Under the pieces are notes generated by a model, which made no database searches, was not told the origin of the DNA, and worked only from the letters and a program-made list of their open reading frames with translations. The position numbers and the translations under genes were made by a program. From UBA1847 sp942492205 (GTDB taxonomy: Bacteria; Pseudomonadota; Gammaproteobacteria; Steroidobacterales; Woeseiaceae), in assembly GCA_942492205.1 (NCBI GenBank), contig CALODT010000001.1, positions 1,116,001-1,180,000 on the forward strand: DNA of 64,000 nt, written 5' to 3'. Positions within the stretch are counted from its first letter, which is position 1. Every line of letters begins with the position of its first letter. This document shows positions 19,123 through 27,635 of the stretch, one piece after another.

Positions 19123-19500
19123 ATGTCGGATAACAAGCAGGTAGGAAAAATAGGCTGGGTCGACATTTCGGTCGATGATGCATCGGGCCTGCGTGATTTC
19201 TACAAGCAGGTCGTCGGCTGGAGCAGTGAAGAAGTCAGCATGGGCGACTATGCGGACTACTCGATGGCGACGCCCGGATCCGGCGATGTAGTTACCGGTA
19301 TCTGTCATGCGCGCGGCAGCAACGCGGAGTTGAAAGGCGGTTGGCTCATCTACATCACGGTTGCCGACGTTCAGGCCAGCGCGGCTGCCTGCGCCGCAAA
19401 CGGCGGCAAGGTGATCGTTGCACCACGCGGGCTGGCCGGCGGCCAGTTCTGTGTGATCGAAGACCCGAGCGGCGCAACAGCGGCCCTTTACCAGCCGTAA
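19123..19500 (+). CDS. VOC family protein
   Basis: This 125-residue protein resembles the short glyoxalase-like domains often annotated as VOC: VGKIGWVDISVDDASGLRDF, YKQVVGWSSEEV, then GGWLIYITVADVQAS and CVIEDPSGATAALYQP. It has a GAGGAG ribosome binding site. Function is unknown. Only ten bases separate it from the following LuxR-type regulator, so the two may be co-transcribed. Confidence 0.87.
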   Translation: MSDNKQVGKIGWVDISVDDASGLRDFYKQVVGWSSEEVSMGDYADYSMATPGSGDVVTGICHARGSNAELKGGWLIYITVADVQASAAACAANGGKVIVAPRGLAGGQFCVIEDPSGATAALYQP

Positions 19501-19510
19501 GCAGCCAGCC

Positions 19511-20305
19511 TTGACGAAGCGACTTGATAATCCGGACTGGCACCATGCCGTCGCCAATCTGGTAAGGCCGAACAACGACCGGGGCATTGCGGCGGCTCTT
19601 GTGAACGTGATTGCATCGACGGTCGAACACAACGCCACTTGCCTGCTGGCATTCTATCGGGATGCGCCTCCGGACGTCCTGCACCATACGATGACGCCAA
19701 GTCGTGCCCGTCATTACCTGGACCGCTACCTGGCCGGACCGTATCTGCTTGACCCGCTTTACCAGCTGGCGTTGCGCAAGAAGAAACCAAGCATGTGTCG
19801 CTGTCGTGACGAAACGCCGGACCGGTTTCGATCCAGCGAGTACTACCGCCAATACTACGAACGCACGCACCTGGCTGATGAAATGGATTTCATCCTGGAT
19901 GCCGACGCGAAAACGACACTGGTGCTGGTCGTCGGTCGCTGGGAGACACGATTTTCGAGGTCCGATGTTGGCAGTTTCGCGGCGATCGAGCCCATTGTGC
20001 GTGCTGCCATGATGCGAATCTGGGACGAGTGGTCGGCCCGGCATTCCGAGGACGAGCGCGACCTTAGCATGCACCAGCGCCTGACCCAGTGCTTCGATAG
20101 TTTCGGCGAAACCGACCTGACACAGCGCGAACGGCAAATAACCCAACTACTGCTGCGCGGCCACTCGTCGAAATCGATTGCCCGGGAACTGGGCATCGCA
20201 CCCGGAACGGTAATGGTGCATAAGCGCAACCTGTTTTCGAAACTCGGTATCACTTCTCAGTACGAGCTGTTTTCACTGTTTATCGACAAATTATCCGCGC
20301 TTTGA
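19511..20305 (+). CDS. LuxR-family HTH transcriptional regulator
   Basis: The TTG start gives a 264-residue protein. The C-terminal 60 residues form a GerE/LuxR helix-turn-helix: LTQRERQITQLLLRGHSSKS then IARELGIAPGTVMVHKRNLF. The N-terminal 190 residues look like a sensor domain of GAF-like size but have no clear ligand motif. The ribosome binding site is weak. It lies 108 bases upstream of the leucine-type acyl-CoA genes and could regulate them; that is inference from position only. Confidence 0.83.
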   Translation: MTKRLDNPDWHHAVANLVRPNNDRGIAAALVNVIASTVEHNATCLLAFYRDAPPDVLHHTMTPSRARHYLDRYLAGPYLLDPLYQLALRKKKPSMCRCRDETPDRFRSSEYYRQYYERTHLADEMDFILDADAKTTLVLVVGRWETRFSRSDVGSFAAIEPIVRAAMMRIWDEWSARHSEDERDLSMHQRLTQCFDSFGETDLTQRERQITQLLLRGHSSKSIARELGIAPGTVMVHKRNLFSKLGITSQYELFSLFIDKLSAL

Positions 20306-20413
20306 CATATCGGGCCGTGTACCGCGCGATTGGTATTCAGCCAGCCTTGCGGGCGACCGACAATGGAATGACGTATAGCCCGCGGCGATCAGCGCTGCGA
20401 AGGTGCCTGTTGC

Positions 20414-21571
20414 ATGTTTGAATTCGATTTTGGTCACGGCGAAGACCTCGACCTGCTGCGCGCGACGGTGAAGGGATTTGCCAGCGATCGTATAGCGCCG
20501 CTCGCCGCGGACATTGATGCGAATAACCAGTTTCCCCGCGAGCTGTGGCCGGAACTCGGCGCGCTCGGCCTGCTCGGTATCACCGTCGAGGAAGAGTACG
20601 GTGGTGCGGCACTCGGATACCTTGCGCACGTCATCGCGATGGAAGAGATCAGCCGTGCGTCTGCGGCTGTAGGGTTGTCCTACGGCGCTCATTCCAACCT
20701 TTGCGTCAACCAGTTACGACGATGGGGCAATGCCGGGCAGAGGGCGAAATATCTGCCCGGGCTGGTGAGCGGTGAGCATCTCGGCGCGCTTGCCATGAGC
20801 GAGCCGGGCGCAGGTTCCGACATCATGAGCATGCGAACGACGGCTGTGTTAGACGGTGACGAGTACGTGTTGAACGGCTCGAAGATGTGGATCACCAATG
20901 CGCCGGGCGCGGACGTCATGATTGTCTATGCGAAAACCGACCCGGACGCCGGCAGCAGTGGCATCAGCGCGTTCGTTCTCGAGCGCGGTACGCCGGGCCT
21001 GTCGACGCCGCAGAAACTCGACAAACTGGGCATGCGGGGCTCGGATACGAGTGAGGTACTGCTGCAGAATTGTCGAATACCGGTTGAAAACCGCCTTGCG
21101 GAGGAGGGTGAGGGCGCGAAGATCCTCATGAGTGGTCTCGACTACGAGCGCGTCGTTCTTGCGGGCGGCTCACTTGGCATCATGGCCGCCTGCATGGACC
21201 TTGTCATACCTTATGTCCACGATCGCAAGCAGTTCGGCCGGTCGATTGGCGAGTTCCAGCTTATGCAGGGCAAGATTGCAGACATGTACACGACCATGAA
21301 CGCCAGTCGCGCTTACGTCTACGCGGTCGCGAGCGCTTGCGACCAGGGCCGAACTACCCGTTTCGACGCGGCTGGATGTATTCTGGTTGCGGCCGAACGA
21401 GCAACCTGGATGGCCGGGGAGACGATCCAGGCGCTCGGCGGCAACGGTTATATCAATGAGTATTCGGCGGGTCGCTTGTGGCGCGACGCGAAGTTGTACG
21501 AGATTGGCGCGGGCACCAGCGAAATTCGTCGCATGCTGATCGGTCGCGAATTGTTCGAAGCGACAAAATAG
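20414..21571 (+). CDS. liuA: Isovaleryl-CoA dehydrogenase
   Basis: The 385-residue protein is an acyl-CoA dehydrogenase with the isovaleryl-CoA type active site: the catalytic Glu is in LDYERVVLAGG, as in eukaryotic IVD and LiuA. Other signatures are AMSEPGAGSDIMSM, WITNAPGADVMIVYAKT and QALGGNGYINEY. It oxidises isovaleryl-CoA to 3-methylcrotonyl-CoA in leucine breakdown and passes electrons to ETF. The carboxyltransferase gene for the next step starts 21 bases downstream, which supports the assignment. Confidence 0.93.
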   Translation: MFEFDFGHGEDLDLLRATVKGFASDRIAPLAADIDANNQFPRELWPELGALGLLGITVEEEYGGAALGYLAHVIAMEEISRASAAVGLSYGAHSNLCVNQLRRWGNAGQRAKYLPGLVSGEHLGALAMSEPGAGSDIMSMRTTAVLDGDEYVLNGSKMWITNAPGADVMIVYAKTDPDAGSSGISAFVLERGTPGLSTPQKLDKLGMRGSDTSEVLLQNCRIPVENRLAEEGEGAKILMSGLDYERVVLAGGSLGIMAACMDLVIPYVHDRKQFGRSIGEFQLMQGKIADMYTTMNASRAYVYAVASACDQGRTTRFDAAGCILVAAERATWMAGETIQALGGNGYINEYSAGRLWRDAKLYEIGAGTSEIRRMLIGRELFEATK

Positions 21572-21592
21572 CGCAACCCTGGACCTGAGAAT

Positions 21593-23203
21593 ATGCCGGT
21601 CATAAAGACGAAGATCGATCGCTCATCCGAGGACTTCAAGAAGAACGCCGAGTCGCACCTCGCGCTCGCCGAGGCCTTGCGTGAGATTGACGATTACGTC
21701 ATGCAGGGAGGGAGCGAGCGCGCCCGCGAGAAGCACCTGGCGCGTGGCAAGCTGTTGCCGCGCGACCGCGTCCGGGCGCTGCTGGATGATGACTCGCCGT
21801 TCCTCGAAATCGGCCGCCAGGCGGCATGGCAGGTGTACAGCGATGACGTTCCCAGTGCAGGCATCATCGCCGGCATCGGTCGCATTCATGGCATCCACTG
21901 CATGATTGTTGCGAACGACGCGACCGTGAAGGGCGGTACCTATTACCCACTGACAGTAAAGAAGCACCTGCGGGCCCAGGAAGTCGCCGGGCAAAACCAT
22001 CTGCCTTGCATCTACCTGGTTGATTCTGGCGGTGCTTTCCTGCCGCGCCAGGACGAGGTTTTCCCGGATCGCGACCATTTCGGCCGTATCTTTTTTAACC
22101 AGGCGCAACTGTCCGCGGAAGGCATCCCGCAAATCGCCGTTGTCATGGGCTCCTGCACGGCCGGAGGCGCCTACGTGCCGGCTATGTGCGACGAGTCAAT
22201 TATCGTACGCGAACAGGGCACAATTTTTCTTGGCGGCCCGCCGCTGGTCAAAGCCGCGACCGGTGAAGTCGTCGATGCCGAAACGCTTGGGGGTGGCAGC
22301 GTTCACTCGAGGATATCGGGCGTTACCGACCATCTCGCTGACGACGACGACCACGCGTTGCAGATTGCCCGTGACATCGTTGCCAATCTCAACTGGCGGC
22401 AGCCGGCAAGCGTCGCGAGGCGTGAGCCAGCGGAGCCCGCCTATCCGGCCGACGACCTGTATGGCATCGTATCGCGTGAATACCGCTTCCCCTACGATAT
22501 TCGCGAGGTTATCGCCCGCATTGTCGATGCATCGGAATTCCAGGAGTTCAAGAAACTGTATGGCGCTACCCTGGTCTGCGGATTCGCGCATATCGACGGC
22601 TACCCCGTCGGCATCCTCGCCAACAATGGCATCCTGTTTCCGGAGTCCGCGCAGAAAGGCGCGCATTTCATTCAGCTCTGCAACCGCCGCGGCATCCCGC
22701 TGGTTTTCCTGCAAAACATCACGGGATTCATGGTTGGCAAGCGCGTGGAGCATGCGGGCATCGCCAAGGACGGCGCCAAGATGGTCAACGCCGTCGCCAC
22801 GGCGACTGTGCCCAAGTTCACCGTCGTGATCGGTGGCTCCTTCGGTGCAGGCAATTACGCAATGTGCGGGCGTGCATACAGCCCGCGAATGATGTGGATG
22901 TGGCCGAATGCGCGTATCTCCGTGATGGGTGGAGAGCAGGCTGCGCTCGTCCTGTCCACGGTAAAGGGCGAGGGTTACGAGTCTCGCGGTGAAGTGTGGA
23001 CGGAGAAACAGAAATCCGACTACGAAGACATGATTCGGCAGCAGTATGAGACACAGGGTAACCCGTACTATGCCAGTGCACGATTATGGGACGATGGCGT
23101 TATCGACCCTGCAGCGACCCGGCCCGTCCTCGCGCAGGCACTGGCCGCCGCCATGTATCGTCCGGGGGATAAAGAGGGACCGTTCGGCATTTTCCGCATG
23201 TAG
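21593..23203 (+). CDS. liuB: Methylcrotonyl-CoA carboxylase, carboxyltransferase subunit
   Basis: The 536-residue protein matches MCC beta subunits closely: FLPRQDEVFPDRDHFGRIFF, VVMGSCTAGGAYVPAMCDES, IFLGGPPLVKAATGEVVDAE and a C-terminal GGSFGAGNYAMCGRAYSPR. It transfers CO2 from biotin to 3-methylcrotonyl-CoA. Length is normal and both carboxyltransferase halves are present. The biotinylated biotin-carboxylase subunit (LiuD) needed for activity is not encoded anywhere in this window, and neither is HMG-CoA lyase. Confidence 0.94.
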   Translation: MPVIKTKIDRSSEDFKKNAESHLALAEALREIDDYVMQGGSERAREKHLARGKLLPRDRVRALLDDDSPFLEIGRQAAWQVYSDDVPSAGIIAGIGRIHGIHCMIVANDATVKGGTYYPLTVKKHLRAQEVAGQNHLPCIYLVDSGGAFLPRQDEVFPDRDHFGRIFFNQAQLSAEGIPQIAVVMGSCTAGGAYVPAMCDESIIVREQGTIFLGGPPLVKAATGEVVDAETLGGGSVHSRISGVTDHLADDDDHALQIARDIVANLNWRQPASVARREPAEPAYPADDLYGIVSREYRFPYDIREVIARIVDASEFQEFKKLYGATLVCGFAHIDGYPVGILANNGILFPESAQKGAHFIQLCNRRGIPLVFLQNITGFMVGKRVEHAGIAKDGAKMVNAVATATVPKFTVVIGGSFGAGNYAMCGRAYSPRMMWMWPNARISVMGGEQAALVLSTVKGEGYESRGEVWTEKQKSDYEDMIRQQYETQGNPYYASARLWDDGVIDPAATRPVLAQALAAAMYRPGDKEGPFGIFRM

Positions 23204-23294
23204 CTGTACACTTCGGTCGCATGATGACGGCAATCGACAACCTCAATACCAGGACGTTTCGTGCGTGTGACGCTTTTGCACTCGAGCATCCGGC

Positions 23295-24362
23295 GTGACC
23301 AAGCGAGCCGATCAGAATACCGGGACGCGAGAGGTACGCGACGCACACCGCTTCGACGAGCAGCGGCTGTTGGACTATCTCTGCTCACATGTCGAGGGTT
23401 TCCGTGGACCGCTGAGCGTTACGCAGTTCAAAGGCGGACAGTCGAATCCAACCTACCTGCTGGAGGCAGGGTCCGGCCGCTATGTTCTGCGCCGCAAGCC
23501 CCCGGGTAAACTGCTGAAGTCGGCGCACGCTGTAGAGCGTGAATTTCGTGTTATCAGCGCCTTGTACGCCAACGACTTTCCCGTGCCTCGGCCACTGCTG
23601 CTTTGCGAGGACGACGACATCATTGGCACGACTTTCTTCGTGATGGAGTTTGTCGACGGCCGCATATTCTGGGACCTCGATCTTCCCGGGCTTGAGCCGG
23701 CCGAGCGGGCCGCGATCTACGACAACGTCAACGAAACGATTGCCAGCTTGCACAATATCGACTATGCCGCGATTGGTCTCGAGGACTATGGCAAGCCTGG
23801 CAACTATTTTGCGCGGCAGATATCTCGCTGGTCCGGGCAGTATCGTGCGTCGGAGACGGGCAAGGTCGAGGCCATGGATGCGCTCATCGCTTGGCTACCG
23901 GACAATATCCCGGAGGACGAATCCGCGAGTATCGTGCACGGCGATTACCGTCTCGACAACATGATCGTGCACCCGACCGAGCCCAGGGTTATCGCGGTAC
24001 TGGACTGGGAGTTGTCCACCATTGGGCACCCGCTGGCCGATTTCACCTATCACCTGATGACCTGGCAGATGCCGCCGCTGGGTATCGGCTCCGTCGGGCT
24101 CGCCGGGAAGAACCTCTCCGAACTCGGGATTCCTGACGAAGAGGCATACCTGCGCCTTTACTGCCAGCGCACCGGGCGTGATGAGGGTATTCCGCATCGA
24201 AATTTCTATTCCGCATTCAATTTCTTCCGTCTTGCCGCCATACTGCAGGGAATTGCCGGGCGGGTTCGCGACGGCACTGCGGCCAGCGCGCACGCGGCGG
24301 AGGCCGTCAAATCGGTACAACCGCTTGCAGACATGGGCTGGCGCTACGCCAACAAAGGATAA
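23295..24362 (+). CDS. APH-type phosphotransferase (ACAD10/11-like kinase domain)
   Basis: The GTG start yields 355 residues with an aminoglycoside-phosphotransferase-like kinase fold: FKGGQSNPTYLL (glycine-rich loop), VLRRKPPGKLL (ATP-binding Lys), IVHGDYRLDNMIV (HxDxxxxN catalytic loop) and VLDWELSTIGHPLAD (metal-binding Asp). The GGQSNPTY and RRKPPG forms belong to the group fused to acyl-CoA dehydrogenases in ACAD10/11 and to LvaA of Pseudomonas, which phosphorylate 4-hydroxyacyl-CoA. Antibiotic resistance is unlikely. The neighbours (acyl-CoA dehydrogenase, MaoC, crotonase) support a CoA-ester substrate. Confidence 0.85.
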   Translation: MTKRADQNTGTREVRDAHRFDEQRLLDYLCSHVEGFRGPLSVTQFKGGQSNPTYLLEAGSGRYVLRRKPPGKLLKSAHAVEREFRVISALYANDFPVPRPLLLCEDDDIIGTTFFVMEFVDGRIFWDLDLPGLEPAERAAIYDNVNETIASLHNIDYAAIGLEDYGKPGNYFARQISRWSGQYRASETGKVEAMDALIAWLPDNIPEDESASIVHGDYRLDNMIVHPTEPRVIAVLDWELSTIGHPLADFTYHLMTWQMPPLGIGSVGLAGKNLSELGIPDEEAYLRLYCQRTGRDEGIPHRNFYSAFNFFRLAAILQGIAGRVRDGTAASAHAAEAVKSVQPLADMGWRYANKG

Positions 24363-24395
24363 GGTGCGCGCGTTTGCGTGGCACATGGAATAGCT

Positions 24396-25253
24396 ATGGC
24401 ACTGGATTACGAAGAGCTGCTGTCGAAGTCGGTCTACGACATTCCCTTCAGTTATACCGACCATGAGGCGATGCTGTATGCGCTAAGCGTAGGCATGGGC
24501 AGGGATCCTCTGGACCGTAAGGAACTGCCGTATGTCTACGAGCAGGGTGGCATGTTGCAGACGCTGCCATCGCTGGCGACCGTGCTCGTGCCGGACATGT
24601 TCCCGCCGGACCTCGGGTGGGACTACAGCCAGGTGCTGCACGCGGAACAGCGCATGCAGCTGTATCGACCGTTGCCTCCTGCGGCAGACCTCCTTATCAA
24701 CAAGAGGGTCGTCGACGCATTTGACCGCGGTGCGAACCGGGGCGCCCTGATTCTGCTGGAGGCGGAGGGCAGGCTGGCCAGCGACGATACGGTGCTTTTC
24801 ACATTGGGTTGCACGATCATGGCGCGAGGCGACGGCGGTTTTGGCGGGCCGACGGGAAAGGGCCCGTTGCCGCACAGGGCACCCAAACGCGAGGCGGACC
24901 TGAGCTGCGACATCCGGACTCGCGCGGACCAGAGCCTGCTGTATCGCCTGACCGGCGATCGAAACCCGCTGCATGCGGATCCCGCTGCTGCTGCTGCCGT
25001 CGGCTTCGAACGCCCGATTCTCCACGGCTTGTGCACTTTCGGCGTTGCCTGCCACGCCGTCCTCAAGACCATTTGCGACTACGACTACACTTTGATCGAG
25101 GGGTTCGACGCTCGATTCTCGGCTCCGGTGCTGCCCGGTGACACGATAACCACGGACATGTGGCAGGACGGTAACATTGTTTCGTTCCGCTGCACCGTGA
25201 AGGAGCGCGACACCATAGTGCTGCGCAACGGCAAGTGCACTTTGCGGGTGTAA
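24396..25253 (+). CDS. MaoC-like enoyl-CoA hydratase (hydratase 2 type)
   Basis: I use the ATG at 24396, whose product MALDYEELLSKSVYDIPFSY matches the family N-terminus; a GTG at 24378 adds only six residues. The 285-residue protein is a double hot-dog MaoC/hydratase-2 protein with the catalytic Asp/His segment YRLTGDRNPLHADP and the following GFERPILHGLCTFG. It likely hydrates trans-2-enoyl-CoA to (R)-3-hydroxyacyl-CoA. It sits between the kinase and the crotonase in a catabolic operon. Confidence 0.88.
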   Translation: MALDYEELLSKSVYDIPFSYTDHEAMLYALSVGMGRDPLDRKELPYVYEQGGMLQTLPSLATVLVPDMFPPDLGWDYSQVLHAEQRMQLYRPLPPAADLLINKRVVDAFDRGANRGALILLEAEGRLASDDTVLFTLGCTIMARGDGGFGGPTGKGPLPHRAPKREADLSCDIRTRADQSLLYRLTGDRNPLHADPAAAAAVGFERPILHGLCTFGVACHAVLKTICDYDYTLIEGFDARFSAPVLPGDTITTDMWQDGNIVSFRCTVKERDTIVLRNGKCTLRV

Positions 25254-25283
25254 GCAACCGGGATTCACTACTGGAGAAACACT

Positions 25284-26075
25284 TTGAATGATCGTGTAAG
25301 CGTCAGCGTCAATCAGCATGTGGCCGAAGTCATGCTCAACAGGCCGGACAAGTACAACGCGCTCGACATCGGGATGTTCGAAGCGCTGCATACGACGGCG
25401 CAGCAGCTCGCCAATGAAGCATCGCTTCGCGCAGTCGTTCTGCATGGCGCCGGCGGGAATTTCTGTGCCGGCATCGATGTCGGTATGTTCACCAACCCCG
25501 AGGTCCAGATCGGCGCAGACCTCATGAAGCCGCTGGCCGGCTCGCCCGCAAACCTGTTCCAGTATGCGGCTTACGGCTGGCGCGAATTGCCGGTGCCGGT
25601 GATCTGCGCGCTGGAGGGAACCTGTTATGGCGGCGGGCTGCAGATCGCGCTGGGTGCGGACCTGCGTTATGCGTCCCCGACGACCCGGTTTTCAATCATG
25701 GAGACCAAGTGGGGGCTGATTCCGGACATGGCCATTAGCGCCACGCTGCGCCATGTCATGTCGGTCGACAAGGTTAAGGAACTTGCGATGTCGGCGCGGA
25801 TCTTCGACGCTGCCGAAGCCGAGGGGCTTGGCCTGGTTACCGCCGTGCACGACGACCCGCTGGCCGCAGCCAGGCAGTTTGCCGGCGTTTGCGCCGCCCG
25901 CTCTCCGCAGGCAATTCGCGGCATAAAGCGGCTCGTCAACGAGGGCTGGGACCGGCCTGAAGCCGAATCGCTTACGCTGGAAGCTGAACTGCAGGGCGCA
26001 ATCATGGGCTCGCCGAACCAGGTCGAAGCGGTCATGGCGAACCTGCAGAAGCGGGCACCCGAATTCGTGGACTAA
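25284..26075 (+). CDS. Crotonase family enoyl-CoA hydratase/isomerase
   Basis: A TTG start with GGAGA upstream gives 263 residues of crotonase fold: MLNRPDKYNALDIGMFEAL, the oxyanion-hole segment GNFCAGIDVGMF and CYGGGLQIALGADLRYAS. The C-terminal part IRGIKRLVNEGWDRPEAE is normal. The exact reaction (hydration, isomerisation or hydrolysis) cannot be set from these motifs. It is the last gene of the run that begins with liuA. Confidence 0.88.
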   Translation: MNDRVSVSVNQHVAEVMLNRPDKYNALDIGMFEALHTTAQQLANEASLRAVVLHGAGGNFCAGIDVGMFTNPEVQIGADLMKPLAGSPANLFQYAAYGWRELPVPVICALEGTCYGGGLQIALGADLRYASPTTRFSIMETKWGLIPDMAISATLRHVMSVDKVKELAMSARIFDAAEAEGLGLVTAVHDDPLAAARQFAGVCAARSPQAIRGIKRLVNEGWDRPEAESLTLEAELQGAIMGSPNQVEAVMANLQKRAPEFVD

Positions 26076-26165
26076 TTCGCGAGTTTGTGCGAGCTATCGG
26101 AACTTAAGGTGCCCCCGCAGACTCAAACTCATCATATTCGGTTTCCGGGGTTAGGGATCGCTAAG

Positions 26166-26873
26166 TTGACCAGGATACAGTCTGTTTTCTTGTTGGTGTT
26201 ACTGGCGCTGTCTGCGTCATTCGTACAGGCACAGCAAGCGTCGGGACTGACCGTCGGAATTTCCGATGCGCGGACGCTGAAGGTGCAACGCAAAGTCGAC
26301 CAGCTGTTCGAGCGCGGCGAATACGATCGCGCCTATTTCATCTACCGCAATCAACTGGCTCCGCTGGGCGATAAGTACGCGCAATACATGGTCGGTTTCA
26401 TGCATCTGACCGGCAAGGGCGTTGCGGAAGATCCGGTTACAGCATCCGCGTGGTACCGGCTTGCTGCAGAACGGCAAACGCCACAGTTTGTTGCCGTACG
26501 CGACATGTTGCTGGAAGACATGAGTCCCGAGCAGCGACAACAATCGGACCAGATGTTCGTCGAGATTCGCCGTAACTACAGCGACCTGATCATCCTGCTG
26601 AATTCGATAAAGCGCAATGTGCGTGATACCCGGCCTACCACGGGTTCTCGTTTGAGAACCAGCAGCCCAATGACTGTCATCGACGCGAAGTCGCCCAACC
26701 AGGCACAGTCGAGCGCCATATTTTACGGACGTATCGAGAGTGAGTTGGAGGCCAACCTGGTGATGCTTGCCGAGATCGGGGAATTTTCCGATTTGGAGAC
26801 GGATCCGACCCGTGTCGACATCGATGAGGTCGAGCGACGAGTCAACGAACGCCTTGGGCTGGTCGCCGATTGA
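26166..26873 (+). CDS. Exported Sel1-like repeat protein
   Basis: I place the start at the TTG at 26166, which puts a standard signal peptide (MTRIQSVFLLVLLALSASF, cleavage near VQA/QQA) at the N-terminus; an upstream TTG at 26085 would add 27 unlikely residues. The 235-residue product has one Sel1/TPR-like unit, AQYMVGFMHLTGKGVAED then PVTASAWYRLAA. The rest is helical without known motifs. It ends one base before the convergent TetR gene. Confidence 0.75.
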   Translation: MTRIQSVFLLVLLALSASFVQAQQASGLTVGISDARTLKVQRKVDQLFERGEYDRAYFIYRNQLAPLGDKYAQYMVGFMHLTGKGVAEDPVTASAWYRLAAERQTPQFVAVRDMLLEDMSPEQRQQSDQMFVEIRRNYSDLIILLNSIKRNVRDTRPTTGSRLRTSSPMTVIDAKSPNQAQSSAIFYGRIESELEANLVMLAEIGEFSDLETDPTRVDIDEVERRVNERLGLVAD

Positions 26874-26874
26874 A

Positions 26875-27477
26875 TTAAGGTCGCAGGCCCCTTGTCAGGA
26901 TCACCGGGAATTCCGTTGCGATTGCGCGGCCCATGTCGGCGTCGCCGTGATGCCACTTCGGTATCCAGTTAATCGAACCCATGATCGCGTTGCCCGTCAT
27001 GCGGACGTCGCAAGGCGCGATACTGCCGTCCTCCATGCCGGCGTTCAGTATCTGTTCGAATCGCGCGCTGTGCTGGCGAGACAGGTCCAGTACCTCGGTC
27101 CGGTGTGCCGGCTTCAGGGAGGGGATTTCGCTCATGATGGCGATCGGGCCTCGCTCGCCCACCATCATCTCGATGTGGTATCGCAGGTAACGCAAGACGG
27201 TTTCCATGCCGTTCACATGTTCGCCAAGCGCCAGTTGCATCGCGTCACGACCGACGGCCGCCGCGCGCAGGTAGCACTGGTAGACAAGTTCCTCCTTGTT
27301 GCGCACGTAATAGTAGAGCGCCGCGTCCGTCAGGCCGAGAATTGCGGCTACGTCTTTTAACGAGGAACCGCTGAAGCCCTTTTCGTTGAAACACTGTGCT
27401 GCAGCCCGGAGCATGCGATCTTTCTGCAGTTCGAAACGTGTTTCTTCTGCTTTCTGGCCCATGTGGTTGCCTGTCAT
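26875..27477 (-). CDS. TetR family repressor facing icmF
   Basis: The 200-residue protein has an N-terminal TetR helix-turn-helix: RMLRAAAQCFNEKGFSGSSL, KDVAAILGLTDAALYYYVRN, KEELVYQCY. The C-terminal ligand domain is of the type seen in acyl-CoA-responsive regulators, but no ligand can be named. A start at Met6 (27462) is also possible. It is transcribed away from icmF across a gap with two perfect palindromes, so it probably represses itself and icmF until an acyl-CoA accumulates. Confidence 0.9.
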   Translation of the reverse strand: MTGNHMGQKAEETRFELQKDRMLRAAAQCFNEKGFSGSSLKDVAAILGLTDAALYYYVRNKEELVYQCYLRAAAVGRDAMQLALGEHVNGMETVLRYLRYHIEMMVGERGPIAIMSEIPSLKPAHRTEVLDLSRQHSARFEQILNAGMEDGSIAPCDVRMTGNAIMGSINWIPKWHHGDADMGRAIATEFPVILTRGLRP

Positions 27478-27499
27478 TGGACGCTCAACCGTGCCGCGC

Positions 27500-27524
27500 G
27501 CACTTGAGTTCTGCCGTCAAGTGC
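27500..27524. promoter_or_regulatory. Palindrome 1 in the tetR-icmF gap
   Basis: GCACTTGA, nine bases, then TCAAGTGC: two perfect eight-base arms. It lies 22 bases upstream of the TetR start codon and is a candidate operator. Confidence 0.5.
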
Positions 27525-27527
27525 ATT

Positions 27528-27547
27528 ATTTTAATCCAGATTAAAAT
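27528..27547. promoter_or_regulatory. Palindrome 2 in the tetR-icmF gap
   Basis: A perfect 20-base palindrome with ATTTTAATC on the left, CA in the middle and GATTAAAAT on the right. Its AT-rich sequence stands out in GC-rich surroundings. It lies three bases from palindrome 1 and about 90 bases before icmF. It may be a TetR operator or part of the icmF promoter. Confidence 0.5.
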
Positions 27548-27635
27548 TTTTTCAATAGCTAAACCGATTGAAAAATATAGAAATTCTGCCTCGAAGGCGG
27601 ATTCATCCGCCGTGTCGTGGCGCAGGAGTAGATTC

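Noticed and set aside
23295..24362. Aminoglycoside resistance gene
   Set aside because: The fold is APH-like, but the sequence type and neighbours are those of acyl-CoA-linked kinases.
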